A stretch of 64,000 nucleotides of DNA from Allantophomopsis cytisporea (Eukaryota; Ascomycota; Leotiomycetes; Phacidiales; Phacidiaceae), in the NCBI GenBank assembly GCA_024752435.1, contig CP103025.1, forward strand, positions 558,001 through 622,000. Direction: 5' to 3'. Below are positions 1-9,574 of this stretch, in pieces (position 1 is the first letter of the stretch; every line of letters begins with the position of its first letter). The notes beneath the pieces were generated by a model, which was given only the letters and a program-made list of their open reading frames with translations, had not been told where the DNA came from and ran no database searches. Position numbers and translations under genes: made by a program.

Positions 1-1745
1 TTGATATTTCACCAGGCACACTATGTTAGCCAGAATGCTTAAGAGCTCTGTTGCCGCATTCCCCTTCAGTTAGCCGCTCTATTATCAGTAAACAATTATT
101 AAGAGTCTAATCTGGTGATTCGCATTCAACCGATAGCATTTCACGATATTTCGTGACATATCCTGCCATGGGGACCAAACCGCTCGTCACATCGGGAATA
201 AACAACTTCAAACATCCAGCTAGGCAAAACAGCTTCTCGAATAAGGTTGCCGTGTACTATCCCTCTGGAAAGAAACTTGGTAAACAACAATGGGAGACAA
301 TCAAAGGCAACTCTCGCAAGTCTTCTATACCTTCGAAGGATGCAATCATTTGCTAATTCCCATCAGAGTTCATAAAAGTGGGCTTGCCTGGCCGAAGTTT
401 TCGAGCTGATATATATGTGGATGTTCAGAGCAACCAAGTCGAGGACCGAGCAATACCAGAGTCAAATCGTGAGAGTCGTTATATACCGACAGCACACGAG
501 TCAAGTTCCAAGGGAAAAGACACACCAAAGGCTTTTCTTGCAAATGTAAACCTCATTTCGTTAGGGAAAACCGCAATTCTACGTCGCATGACAGGACATC
601 TGAATTCTATTTATGTTCAGTTGTCAGATTCCGTCTGATTGATTTGAAGACCACCGCCGGCAACGATTCCCCATTCTCTTGGATTTCCTACACTCTCATC
701 GGATTAGATGGTTTCCTTTTCTCTCCTCTCATATATCGTTTATGCTCATCTGTAATTGCTGTCGTTTGGCTTTTCAGTTTTTCAGAGTAAGTTATATATA
801 AGAATGAATTCAAGTGCCTGATGCTAATTTCCTAAAGGGGCATACCATAAGTTACACAGGTTGTTTCTTGACAGGTGATTCTTTAAATCTTGAGGAATAG
901 CGATCCGTCTGTTAGATTTGCTTATTTGTTCTACTTGTTTTTCAGTTTGGAATATATGAACCAATCTCTTCTCACCTGACAGTGTGACGTTTATGTCTGT
1001 AAAAGGTTTTATGTGAAATGAACAGTCCCTGTCTGTGTTCGTTGACCTACCTTGATCACGGCTCCATTCAAACATACTCTAAACCGCAAGCTTACGCCTA
1101 TCTATTTTCTGTCACCTTGAAGCACGATAGAAAACAGGCTTTCAATGTGTCAAGTACAATCTCCCCTACTCTGTAGCTTCCCCATAGGCTACTAGCATGA
1201 TCCTATCTCTGTACATGTAGTTCTCCGTAATTTTACAGCTTTTAATAGTGCTTTCCCTTTCAAGCTCTATCTCCCTCCGTACAGAAAGTACAATCAAAGC
1301 GTAGTACCAGGAATTGCATATACTTCAAGTGCCGACACTGACGAAATTAGTCATACACTAAATTTCATTTCACCATCCCGCCACGATCTCGAGATATAGT
1401 GAGATGAAGAAGAGTTATGCCTTGTAGCTCGTTTTTCTTCGTGAATCAGTCGGTTACTTTGCATTCAATAGTATTTTACTTATTTCAAATTTGTAGTAGT
1501 ACTTAGAGTCAGTTCAGATTCATGTAAATACTTGAATTTTAGTAAATATAAATCCCTTTCCACCTGATCTTCATCCTTTTTGCGTAGCAGTCATTTTCGA
1601 TGAATTAATACACGGTTGAATACACTACAGCTCTTCATTACTCACCTCTTCATTCCTATATATTTCATCTATCTCAGATTTCTCGTATTCCGCCCCAATA
1701 TTTCTTCCTTCTTCATCTTGAACCTCACACATACTAAAATTCAAC
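1..1745. other. Intergenic, no supported gene
   Basis: Only short, compositionally unremarkable open frames occur here (for example 153-356 and 378-638), with no recognisable domain or intron structure. The last part, just before 1746, is the presumed promoter and 5' leader of the hypothetical gene that follows. I see no repeat or RNA gene. Confidence 0.6.
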
Positions 1746-2690
1746 ATGCCTTCCAATGTCACACAAACATCAAGCCATCCGCCAAGGAACCAACGGCCTC
1801 GAGCACCAGCACATAATAATTACAATTTCCCAGACCCTGCCCAGCTGCCTCTACAATATGGCAGAAGTGGGGGCGAACTTGCAGATGGGAGCCGACTACT
1901 GCCGCCCAGGAATGGAAATGGCTTGGAAACCAGGCTACCTGCCTCTAAAATTTCAAACGCAAGAGCAAGTGCACGGTCAAATCATGTCTCAGAGCCGACT
2001 TTACCAACTTATGACACACGAACCGGCAGTTCGAGAAGCGGAGCAACACGAAATAGTCCGGGGAGCGAGGCAATACAAATTAACCACAGTATTAGGACCG
2101 TGCAAAACGTTGTTCCATATAGACCCCGCCACAATAGTATTGCTGTGCCCACAGAAGGTGAAAGCAGAAGATCTAGCGCGGTAGTTCAATCGGAACAGCG
2201 GCCACATGATGAAGGCTCTGGAGTCCTTGAAGAACTAAATACGCCCCGTAGCCATGCTCATAGTTATGGTAGCTACAGGTATGGTGGTGCCAGACGCTCA
2301 GTCGACCACAGCCAGCCCCCTCGACACGCGTCCAGTATAATGGCTCCCAACACCGATGTCGATATAAGCATACATAGAACAGCTGGAGCAAATAGGTGCA
2401 ATAGTTTGAGAGAAGAGCGTGGGCCAGATGAAGACTACGTATCAACTGGAAGCTACAGGTCAAGTGATTTCCATACATCAAGAAGCTCAACTCTCAACGA
2501 TACACTTAGGAAACATAAGTGGAAGGTTAGTGAGTTGGCAGCATTGGCGCGATTTGCAGGCCTCGGAAATCCTGCAAAGTGGGTTGGCAGAGACACACAT
2601 ATTTGTAGATGTCGTACATGTCCTAAATGTCATTCTAGGTGTCATGACGCGAGGCGTTTCAGATGTCCTAGATGTAATCATAGGTTGTAG
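1746..2690 (+). CDS. Hypothetical protein with Cys-rich C-terminal tail
   Basis: Single-exon frame of 314 residues, starting at the first ATG of the frame. I do not recognise the family. Residues 1-250 look disordered: rich in Ser, Arg, Pro, Asn and Gln, with many RSS and SSR steps. The last 28 residues are very different. Seven cysteines and two or three histidines are packed as CxC-x2-C-x2-C-x3-C, then CPRCNH close to the stop, a spacing that could hold zinc. A short helical-looking stretch (SELAALARFAGLGNP) precedes the Cys tail. The shape resembles small fungal proteins with a disordered body and a terminal metal-binding knuckle; no function should be assigned. Other frames over this region (1756-2184 and several minus-strand frames) are shorter and are treated as shadows. 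Confidence 0.65.
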   Translation: MPSNVTQTSSHPPRNQRPRAPAHNNYNFPDPAQLPLQYGRSGGELADGSRLLPPRNGNGLETRLPASKISNARASARSNHVSEPTLPTYDTRTGSSRSGATRNSPGSEAIQINHSIRTVQNVVPYRPRHNSIAVPTEGESRRSSAVVQSEQRPHDEGSGVLEELNTPRSHAHSYGSYRYGGARRSVDHSQPPRHASSIMAPNTDVDISIHRTAGANRCNSLREERGPDEDYVSTGSYRSSDFHTSRSSTLNDTLRKHKWKVSELAALARFAGLGNPAKWVGRDTHICRCRTCPKCHSRCHDARRFRCPRCNHRL

Positions 2691-3185
2691 ATAGATACAA
2701 TATAAAGTATGGATTTTACCTTACTTCATCTTACATAGCTTCACTTAACATCACTTGACTTGAGCCTGACCCGTCTGCATCATATGACTTACTTATTCAT
2801 TGCGGTGCCAATTGATGACCTCTTGGGTGTTTGACTGGCGTTCAACAGATGCACCTGATCTTTCCATGGTGGTGCATGAATGAGAGTGGTAATATAGCCG
2901 ATATTCGCCATTGTCTGTGTTTCTTTTCTTCAATAAGTGATCGCATTCTGTACTCCTATATTCTTCGGCTGCGTGTTCATCAGATCGTGTACTTTCCGTC
3001 AACATCAACTCGCGCTGCCATCGTATCAAGACAGCTACAACCCTCCTCAAGTCTTCACTATCATCAACATGCAATCACAATTACATGACCAAAACAAACA
3101 TAGATTCACAACCACTGTAATTTCATTATCTCTACCTGTTATTCCTCAGCATCTCCAATCCCCCCATTCCCCACGGTCTCCTACT
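2691..3185. other. Intergenic between convergent genes
   Basis: Presumed 3' regions of the plus-strand gene ending at 2690 and the minus-strand gene ending at 3186. Short overlapping open frames on both strands show no convincing coding features. Confidence 0.5.
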
Positions 3186-3740
3186 CTATCCCCGCTTCCA
3201 TCCCTTCCAAGGCTTTCCGCTCTTTCCCGCCCTCTCATACGTAGCCCCAATGTTGCCGTCAATTTTGCTTTTCTTCTCCTCCGCCTCTACATCATATCCT
3301 ACAGCAGAGTGTCTTGCATCATACGCAGCATCCCAACCGTACGGGTCAGGTTCATCCCAATGAGAGCTAGTTGATGGACCACTGACAGCGTTGCGGCGGC
3401 CGCTGTGACGGAGAAGTATGTCGGGGCAACCATCCAAGCCTTGCGATCTGTGAATTTGGTTTGTCGTGGAGTTGGTGTTAGTTGAATCGCTAGCTCTGTC
3501 TGCGCGTAAGCTACGCAAGACATGAGATACTTGAGCTGAGGGGTCATGAGTAGTTGGCTGGGTTGACTCGTGGGTGTTGAAGTCGGCACTGTGTTTGGAA
3601 ATTATGGAGCTGTGGCATGCGGGATTGGCTGGGTTGTTGAATGACTGTGCGTCGTCGGAGGAGCTGCGGTGCTCATTGGTATTCGAGGCGTTATTAGAGC
3701 TCGATGAGACTTGTGATGAGTCGCCTTTACCTGGTGACAT
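3186..3740 (-). CDS. Small hypothetical protein, Ser/Asn-rich
   Basis: Uninterrupted 184-residue frame on the minus strand starting MSPGKGDSSQ. I do not recognise the family. The first 110 residues are low in complexity (Ser, Asn, Thr, His) and probably disordered. The C-terminal part is more ordered in composition and ends in a basic, Gly/Lys/Trp-rich tail (GKSGKPWKGWKRG), with a DEPDPYGWDAAYDARH stretch before it. No signal peptide, membrane segment or catalytic motif is visible. The upstream region carries an 18-bp G8-containing motif at 3882-3899 that recurs upstream of the hydrolase gene. Overlapping frames 3299-3589 and 3602-3838 on the same strand are taken as shadows because their composition is less protein-like. 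Confidence 0.55.
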   Translation of the reverse strand: MSPGKGDSSQVSSSSNNASNTNEHRSSSDDAQSFNNPANPACHSSIISKHSADFNTHESTQPTTHDPSAQVSHVLRSLRADRASDSTNTNSTTNQIHRSQGLDGCPDILLRHSGRRNAVSGPSTSSHWDEPDPYGWDAAYDARHSAVGYDVEAEEKKSKIDGNIGATYERAGKSGKPWKGWKRG

Positions 3741-4289
3741 TTTGAGTACGCCGTTGTTGCTTGGAGTGTGAGAGATGATGCAGATTGGAACAGTGGCGAA
3801 GATATTTTGTTGTCACCTGGTATTTGTTCCGACTCCAAATTGTGGTAGATGGAGTCGATTTTGGTGTGAATGTGAATCGTAGAAGGGGGGGGACCCTGAG
3901 AAAGTGACTGTTTTTCGTAGTTATGGAAAATGGGAGATTAGAATCATACTCAAGTTTCGTCTGAGAAATTTGAAAGTGAGTTGGCAAGTAGTTTGGGAAT
4001 CCAAACTTGAGCTGACGTGCACTTGAAACAAACACGAACAAAAAGACTCGTTCACGCATGTCGAAGCTTCTTTATAATTTTATAAAGCCCAGAGGAGACA
4101 TAAAAACATGATCCAAGCAAGATATTTCAGAGGTCCAGTCAAACTCTTGAGATACACAACCAATAGTAGGGATAACACGTGTAGGTACATCTGTTATACG
4201 GTATCACATCTACAACGCATAGAGCGCTTATGTAAAATACATATATCAGCTCAAGAAATACCCTTCGCCGACTTCTAGAACCCCAAATT
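3741..4289. other. Intergenic, promoter of the 3186-3740 gene
   Basis: Contains the G8 element at 3882-3899, then AT-richer sequence running into the 3' end of the kinase gene. No separate gene is supported; the minus frame 3727-4059 is Ser/Thr/His-rich and has no partner exon. Confidence 0.45.
3882..3899. repeat. 18-bp element, copy 1 (GAA-G8-ACCCTGA)
   Basis: The sequence GAAGGGGGGGGACCCTGA occurs here and again at 9557-9574. This copy lies about 140 bp upstream of the ATG of the minus-strand gene at 3740. It includes AGGGG-type cores like those bound by fungal C2H2 stress regulators, but a protein-binding role is only inferred. Confidence 0.45.
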
Positions 4290-4482
4290 TTAATGAGAGA
4301 TCCATTCGGGCTCATCCACAGCAGGCTCATCGACATCAAACCTCATCTCAACTCCAGCTCCAGGCCTGCCTAAAGCGTTGAAGTCATTATTACCGCCCAG
4401 CTTTCCTATGTCAACCTCAGGCGCTCCAGCTCCTATGCCTTTAATCCAACTAATGTCTCCTACCGGTGGTGAATGCGGGATT
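4290..4482 (-). other. Out-of-frame coding continuation of the kinase gene
   Basis: Reading on past the kinase stop in the +1 frame gives an uninterrupted, well-composed stretch: PPVGDISWIKGIGAG, then EVDIGKLGG and a Glu/Asp-rich end EPEWISH before TAA at 4290-4292. One base too many in the run GGG at 4477-4479 (CCC on the coding strand) would explain it. Alternatively, a weak intron with a GTTGAG donor inside the last exon and the acceptor ATTAG near 4450 would join the two in frame. I cannot choose between a sequence error, a true frameshift mutation and splicing. Confidence 0.55.
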
Positions 4483-6271
4483 GTTTAGATCAGCTTGGCG
4501 GCGTACGTTCCAATGCTGATCCAGCTCTCCCTGATATCTCCTCAACCTTGCTTCTCTGTCAATTCTCAGCTGCTGCTCCTCTATTTCCCTCCGTACCATC
4601 CTCCTAGCATGCATTTGTTGAATCCTATCAGCGGCTTTGGCGAGGGGTCTTCGAAGACGGCCTAAACCCCCTACACTTCTTTTTATAAGCTTTATCGCAC
4701 CAGTAGCTGCAGCGGTAGCAGTGACTAACGAAGCGCTTTCTTCCGGGGTAGGAACACGATACTGCTCGGGGATTTCAGCGGGCTCCTCGTCGGACGACCA
4801 ATCAAGAGCCGGAGGAGCTTGATTTGTGCCATCAGTAACCTCTTGAGGGAATGAAGGATGCTTTCGTAGAATAGCCTCAAGACCACGTCTCGTCAAGCGC
4901 TGCAACTCGTTTACTCCCGGACGCTGCGGTGGATCGACCTTACAACAGCGCCAAATTAGCTTCTTGAGCTCATTGCTGTATGTAGTGTTGACCAGTGTTG
5001 TGCCACCTTTAATCAGGCCTTCGGGTGTCAGCTCACTGTGCCAGGGGTTACCGCCACGGAATTTTTCGAGCTTCGCAGTGAGAACGTCAACCATCGTTAT
5101 GCCGACTCCCCAGACATTTGTACAGGTTCCGATGTAGCGGCCGTTAATCGGATATCTATCAGCCTCAGGTGGGCCATAATTGACAGTACCCAGCCCACGA
5201 ATTTCTGGATCTACTGCGTCTCGCGCGTTAGTTTCGTCATATGTTTGGTCGAGCGGCATTTCTCGTGCGAGACCAAAATCTGCGAATTTTACTATTCGGT
5301 CAATCATATGGTGTTCATCGATTTTTCCTCGCAGAACTAAGAAGTCAGCTAGATGAAATTACAAGTGGTTGAGGACGACAGGACTATACATACAATTTTC
5401 AGGCTTGATATCGAAATGTGTAATCATGGGACCGTCCCTGGGAGGTGCGTTAGGATCTTCACTTCCATTAGCCATGATGCACAAGCCTAGAGCCATACAA
5501 TGAAATATAGCCCAAGCATTTACTTCCGGAATTTTATCATCCCTGTACAATATCAGTAAAGCTACTATGAACTCAGAAATTATCGTCAAAGAAGAGATGG
5601 AAAGAATGAAGGATAGGAAAAGCGGGGAAGAAGAGAGAACAGAACAGAATAGAAAGAAAAACGAAGAGCAGAAGTATAGAGACACCAACTCACATCACAG
5701 CAGTCTTCTCTGCATATTGAAATAAATCACCTCCCTCCATGAACTCCAGATAAATCCTCCCAACACTCCCCAACCCATTTACATAATCATAAAAGATATC
5801 CCTATAAATCTTCAACGCATGCGGCGACTTATTCTTATTAATGATCCTCAATATCCTCGCCTCCGCCTCCAGCGATGGTATATGCGTACTCTGCTTAACA
5901 ACCACCCTCCTCACCCTCCTCCGAGGCTCCCCCCGGTACTCCCACAATCCAGCAACGCCATAACCCCCACGACCAAGCACCTTGACAGGACGCCAGTCAG
6001 TACCGACGGGCTGCATCCATGTATAGGCGGAATTCAGAAATTGTTCGTTGGTCTGCGCGCCATTCTTGAATTTCGATGGACGGTCTGCCTGTCTTCTCTT
6101 TGCGGCTCTTCGCCCTGCTGCTTCGCGCCGTAGACGTGCTACTTCGATGACGGCGGATGGGCGGGGGATGTTGGCTGCGTCACCTGCTTCCCAGGAGGCG
6201 GCGGTTGAATTGAAGGCGTTTGAGAGCATGTCCCAGTCGTTTTGCGCAGAGCGCGCGCCATAGAAGGCCAT
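4450..6271 (-). CDS. Protein kinase domain protein
   Basis: Three exons: 6271-5694, 5542-5394 and 5348-4450. Both introns are GT-AG and phase-consistent, giving 541 residues. The kinase core is clear: glycine loop GRGGYG, beta-3 lysine in VVVKQS, alpha-C glutamate region LEAEARILRI, catalytic loop HFDIKPEN (the second intron falls right after it), magnesium motif FADFGLAR, and GPPE where APE is expected. All residues needed for catalysis seem present, so it is probably an active Ser/Thr kinase. The N-terminal 75 residues are basic, and the C-terminal region (about 450-541) is helical and charged. I cannot place it in a named kinase family; it resembles fungal-specific kinases of unknown role. 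The stop at 4450 is followed by about 60 codons of convincing coding sequence in another frame (see the next entry), so the true C-terminus is probably different. Confidence 0.85.
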
Positions 6272-7451
6272 TTGAATAGACTGTGTTGATTTTGAAGCTG
6301 TTGATGTAGTTTGAACTAATTCTCCTAGTTTCGTTCTTTCGCCTTTCCTTCTTCGATCTCATGAAATTTGTCTTGGAGATATGCAGGAGATATATGGGAT
6401 CGTGAGAGAAAAAGAGCAGTGCAATTGACACCATACATAGAACATATTTGGATATCCACCATAGCTCTATTTCGGGAGCTTCGACAGGACTACAAGCACC
6501 AATCGCGCGGACCCTCTAAAGGTGTCGTTCTTTGAGGCTTTGTAAAAAGTAACATGGACAAAGGAGACACACCGAATAATGAGGCCTTTGTTCGGCCATC
6601 ACTCACCTCTCCAAGGCTCACTTACCAATCTGACTTCTACTCAAAAGCATCACTAACAACTCCTCCACAATTTATCCTCAAACCAAGAGAAGCCAAAGTG
6701 AATGCAGAGCCTCATGCCCAACGAATCCCGTGATTCCACTGCCCCACATATCAAAAGCGTCAACGAGCTCATTTCGACATGTACAGCAGCCCTATCGAAA
6801 AGCAAACCGGCCACCACCCCCAAAACATAAGAAAATGGCAGAAACCCCGACCTCCTACCTATCTCCAGAGCAGAAGAACCAACAAAGAGGAATCACGTGA
6901 ACGGATGTGCGCAAGTATCGTATAAACTTCCAACATAACCCTGTCAAGTGACATTCTTCCTGCCAACTCAATCAGCAAAATTCAGATCTCCAAAGTAAAG
7001 GACAAATGCCATAGCCATGCACACTCGATATTCAATTTAGCCATACCTGAAATCAGTTACACAAGTAGGAATGCCACTCGCCCAAAATAGGCGTTCTACG
7101 GTACCTGCATCGGTCGCGTGGCGCATGACGTCTCAACCTATGTGTGACAGCCAAGGAAAGCGGTGTCCGTAAGACGCGCTTTATGGTTTATGGTTTGCAA
7201 TCGCACCTCTTCAAAATCAACGACATGCACAAACAACTCATATATTCAAACACACACTCACGTCTATAAATCTCCATTTTCATATCAATATCTATAGTCC
7301 AAATAGTCGCTCCATGGTATTCCCGAACGCCATAAATGCCCAATTGGCGAAGTCTGCCAAATTCTCAACGAAAGCCACCAACGCCTGCCGGGTAGAGTGT
7401 ACATCACTCCATCAAGATCTAATCCCATAAATCACAGTCGCCCTATTCAAC
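6272..7451. other. Intergenic, no supported gene
   Basis: Upstream region of the kinase and downstream region of the hydrolase gene. Only short open frames; no repeats or RNA features noticed. Confidence 0.5.
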
Positions 7452-8778
7452 TTATTCCATCTTGCTTCTTCCCCCCTTCTCTACTGTCCCCTCATCATCG
7501 TTTCCACCACCAATAAACTCCCTCACCCGCTCTCCAAGCTGGCGATTCGCCATCTGGCCCAGCGAAAATTCATCCCACCACAGATACCTATCAGGGTACT
7601 CGCAGACTTCCTCAACATCGATTCCCACACACGGCGCATCGACCTTTTCGTATTCCGCGCCCTCCTTGCCCATTCCATTGTGATCCGTGATTCCGCGATC
7701 AATCAATTGGCGGTCGCGGATAGAGTCGATCACATACTCGGCGAGATCATAGTAGAACACATCCTTCGACCACTTTGGCATATCGCCACGCGTCTCGGTT
7801 GGTAATTGGACGGGTGCTTCGGCTACCCATTTCCCGATGTAGCGCTCAAGAAGAGAGTTCCATTTCGTAGTGAGGAGGACGGCCTTTTTCTGCTCTTCGG
7901 CTATGGAGGTTGGGGCGAGAGGGATGGGGCGGAGGGCGCGCCAGCCTGGTGCAAGAGATGGATCCAAAAGCTTGGGAATGACTATCTCCATGGAATGGGT
8001 TTCCTCGATCATTGCCTCCGTGGTAGCATCATCCACCTCTTCGGTGGTGGATTCGGAACGTGCTTGTCGAACACGTGCACGTGTCTCTGAGGCTTGAATC
8101 TGTGCGGCAAAGAGTCGGTCCAATTGCTTGAAGATGAGGTCGACCGAAGACTCGATTTGTTTCAGTCCGACTTCCTGTGGTAGCGATGAGTAGCTGTAGA
8201 CGTCCCAGAAGCCGAAGGAGACCACGAAGAGCGTCTTGGTGGGTCGTAGGTGTGGAAGCAAAGCCAGGTAGGAGGAAATTTGAGAGGTGAGGTCAGGAAG
8301 TAGTGTGCTGTTCTTTTCGTGTGTGCTGTAGTCGTTGTTGACGATAGCGCCGGAGGGTGCTTCAGTCCATGTGCGTGACGCCGAGGAGGCGAAGTTGAGG
8401 TGGGAGGAGCATTTCATCTATGTGTTTTGTAAGTCAAAATTCCGAAATTCCGAAATTCCGAATATTTCTATTTGGGGGACTGGATTGAATGGGAGAGAAA
8501 TTTACCTCATTGCAAAGAACTTGAGTCCATCCTTCACCCTGCTCTCTGTCCCCGGACTTGCCCTCGCCGAAGAAAGAACCATCATCAGCTAAACTGTCGC
8601 CGAAAACCACTATACTGAGGGTTTCTTTTGATGACCCGCTGATCCAATCGGTATAAACATTCTTTCCAATGCCTTGTATGCGAGTGCTGATTCTCGATGG
8701 GAGTAATAATGCGATGGTGATGAATGAGAAGAGGGAAATGCCAACCAAGGCTCCAAAGCGACTGAAAGCGTGCATCAC
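7452..8778 (-). CDS. Membrane-anchored SGNH/GDSL-like hydrolase
   Basis: Two exons, 8778-8506 and 8417-7452, joined in phase 0 across an 88-bp GT-AG intron, give 412 residues. A hydrophobic segment at about residues 9-28 (GISLFSFITIALLLPS) is a signal anchor, so the enzyme probably faces the secretory lumen or outside. The nucleophile block IVVFGDSLADDGSF (about residue 55) is a good GDSL block I, and VVSFGFWDVYSY matches the block III position. Near the C-terminus YLWWDEFSLGQ sits where the catalytic Asp-x-x-His is expected; the Asp is there but the His position reads Ser. Esterase or lipase activity is therefore likely by family but uncertain for this protein. A Ser/Thr/Glu-rich insert (about 180-215) separates the blocks. 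The intron contains three tandem GGAATTTC-like units. Confidence 0.8.
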
Positions 8779-9255
8779 CCAAGCAGTATTGTAACCAACA
8801 AATAAATCAGTGTCCGGTAATTATTCCGTGGCTGGAATTTACTTTCTTTTCCCTTTCAAAATCAAGACAAACTCAGAAACAATTGGTCGTAAAGACTGCC
8901 TTCAAATGAAGTGAATGAATGTTCGTAAAGTGAAGTGAATGGAAAAGATGTGGTGGGGACGGTATGACGAATTGTATATATTGGAGTGCACTGTACTTTT
9001 TGGCTGTCTTGCTGTCTGCTGTAGGAAAATCCCCGGTCGCCAAGTGTTTGCACACTACCAAGTGCTGCAAGTTTAGCGGCAGTGGCTTGCCAAGTCGTGG
9101 TTGTTAGGAGGATTTGATGTGGTGGACCTGGCGGAGAATGCTTCGATTGTTCCTGCGGCGCGCACAAGAGACGACACTTGGTGTGTAGCAACGTAATGCT
9201 GTCGTCGTAAGCGCTTTGTTCGATGGACGAGTAAGTAAGTAGTATAACAAGTATT

Positions 9256-9282
9256 ATGTATGTATGTATGTATGTATGTATA
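9256..9282. repeat. (ATGT)n microsatellite
   Basis: About seven uninterrupted tetranucleotide units followed by TATATAAAATAA. It lies about 480 bp upstream of the hydrolase start codon. Confidence 0.9.
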
Positions 9283-9556
9283 TAAAATAAATGTAGACTA
9301 AGGTATCGAGTCGTCTTTGCCAGAATAGAACGGAGCAGAGCAGAACAGAACCGAAGAGTAAGAAGCTGCGGAATGAGACCGTTCAATATTTATCACGGCG
9401 AAGTGATCTTCTTCTCTGTTTTTCTTTTCGTGGAGTAGATAGATCGTAAGTTGATGGAGTATGGAGTAGTGGTACCTAGGAGTTTCCCTTGGGGGAATCT
9501 ACTCTAGATATTCCCTCATACAAGCTGAATCCTCATTGAATGAAATGCATTCTGAT

Positions 9557-9574
9557 GAAGGGGGGGGACCCTGA
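9557..9574. repeat. 18-bp element, copy 2 (GAA-G8-ACCCTGA)
   Basis: Exact second copy of the element at 3882-3899, in the same orientation, about 780 bp upstream of the minus-strand hydrolase gene. It is followed by a run of related CCTGACC and GGACCGGACC steps. Confidence 0.45.
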
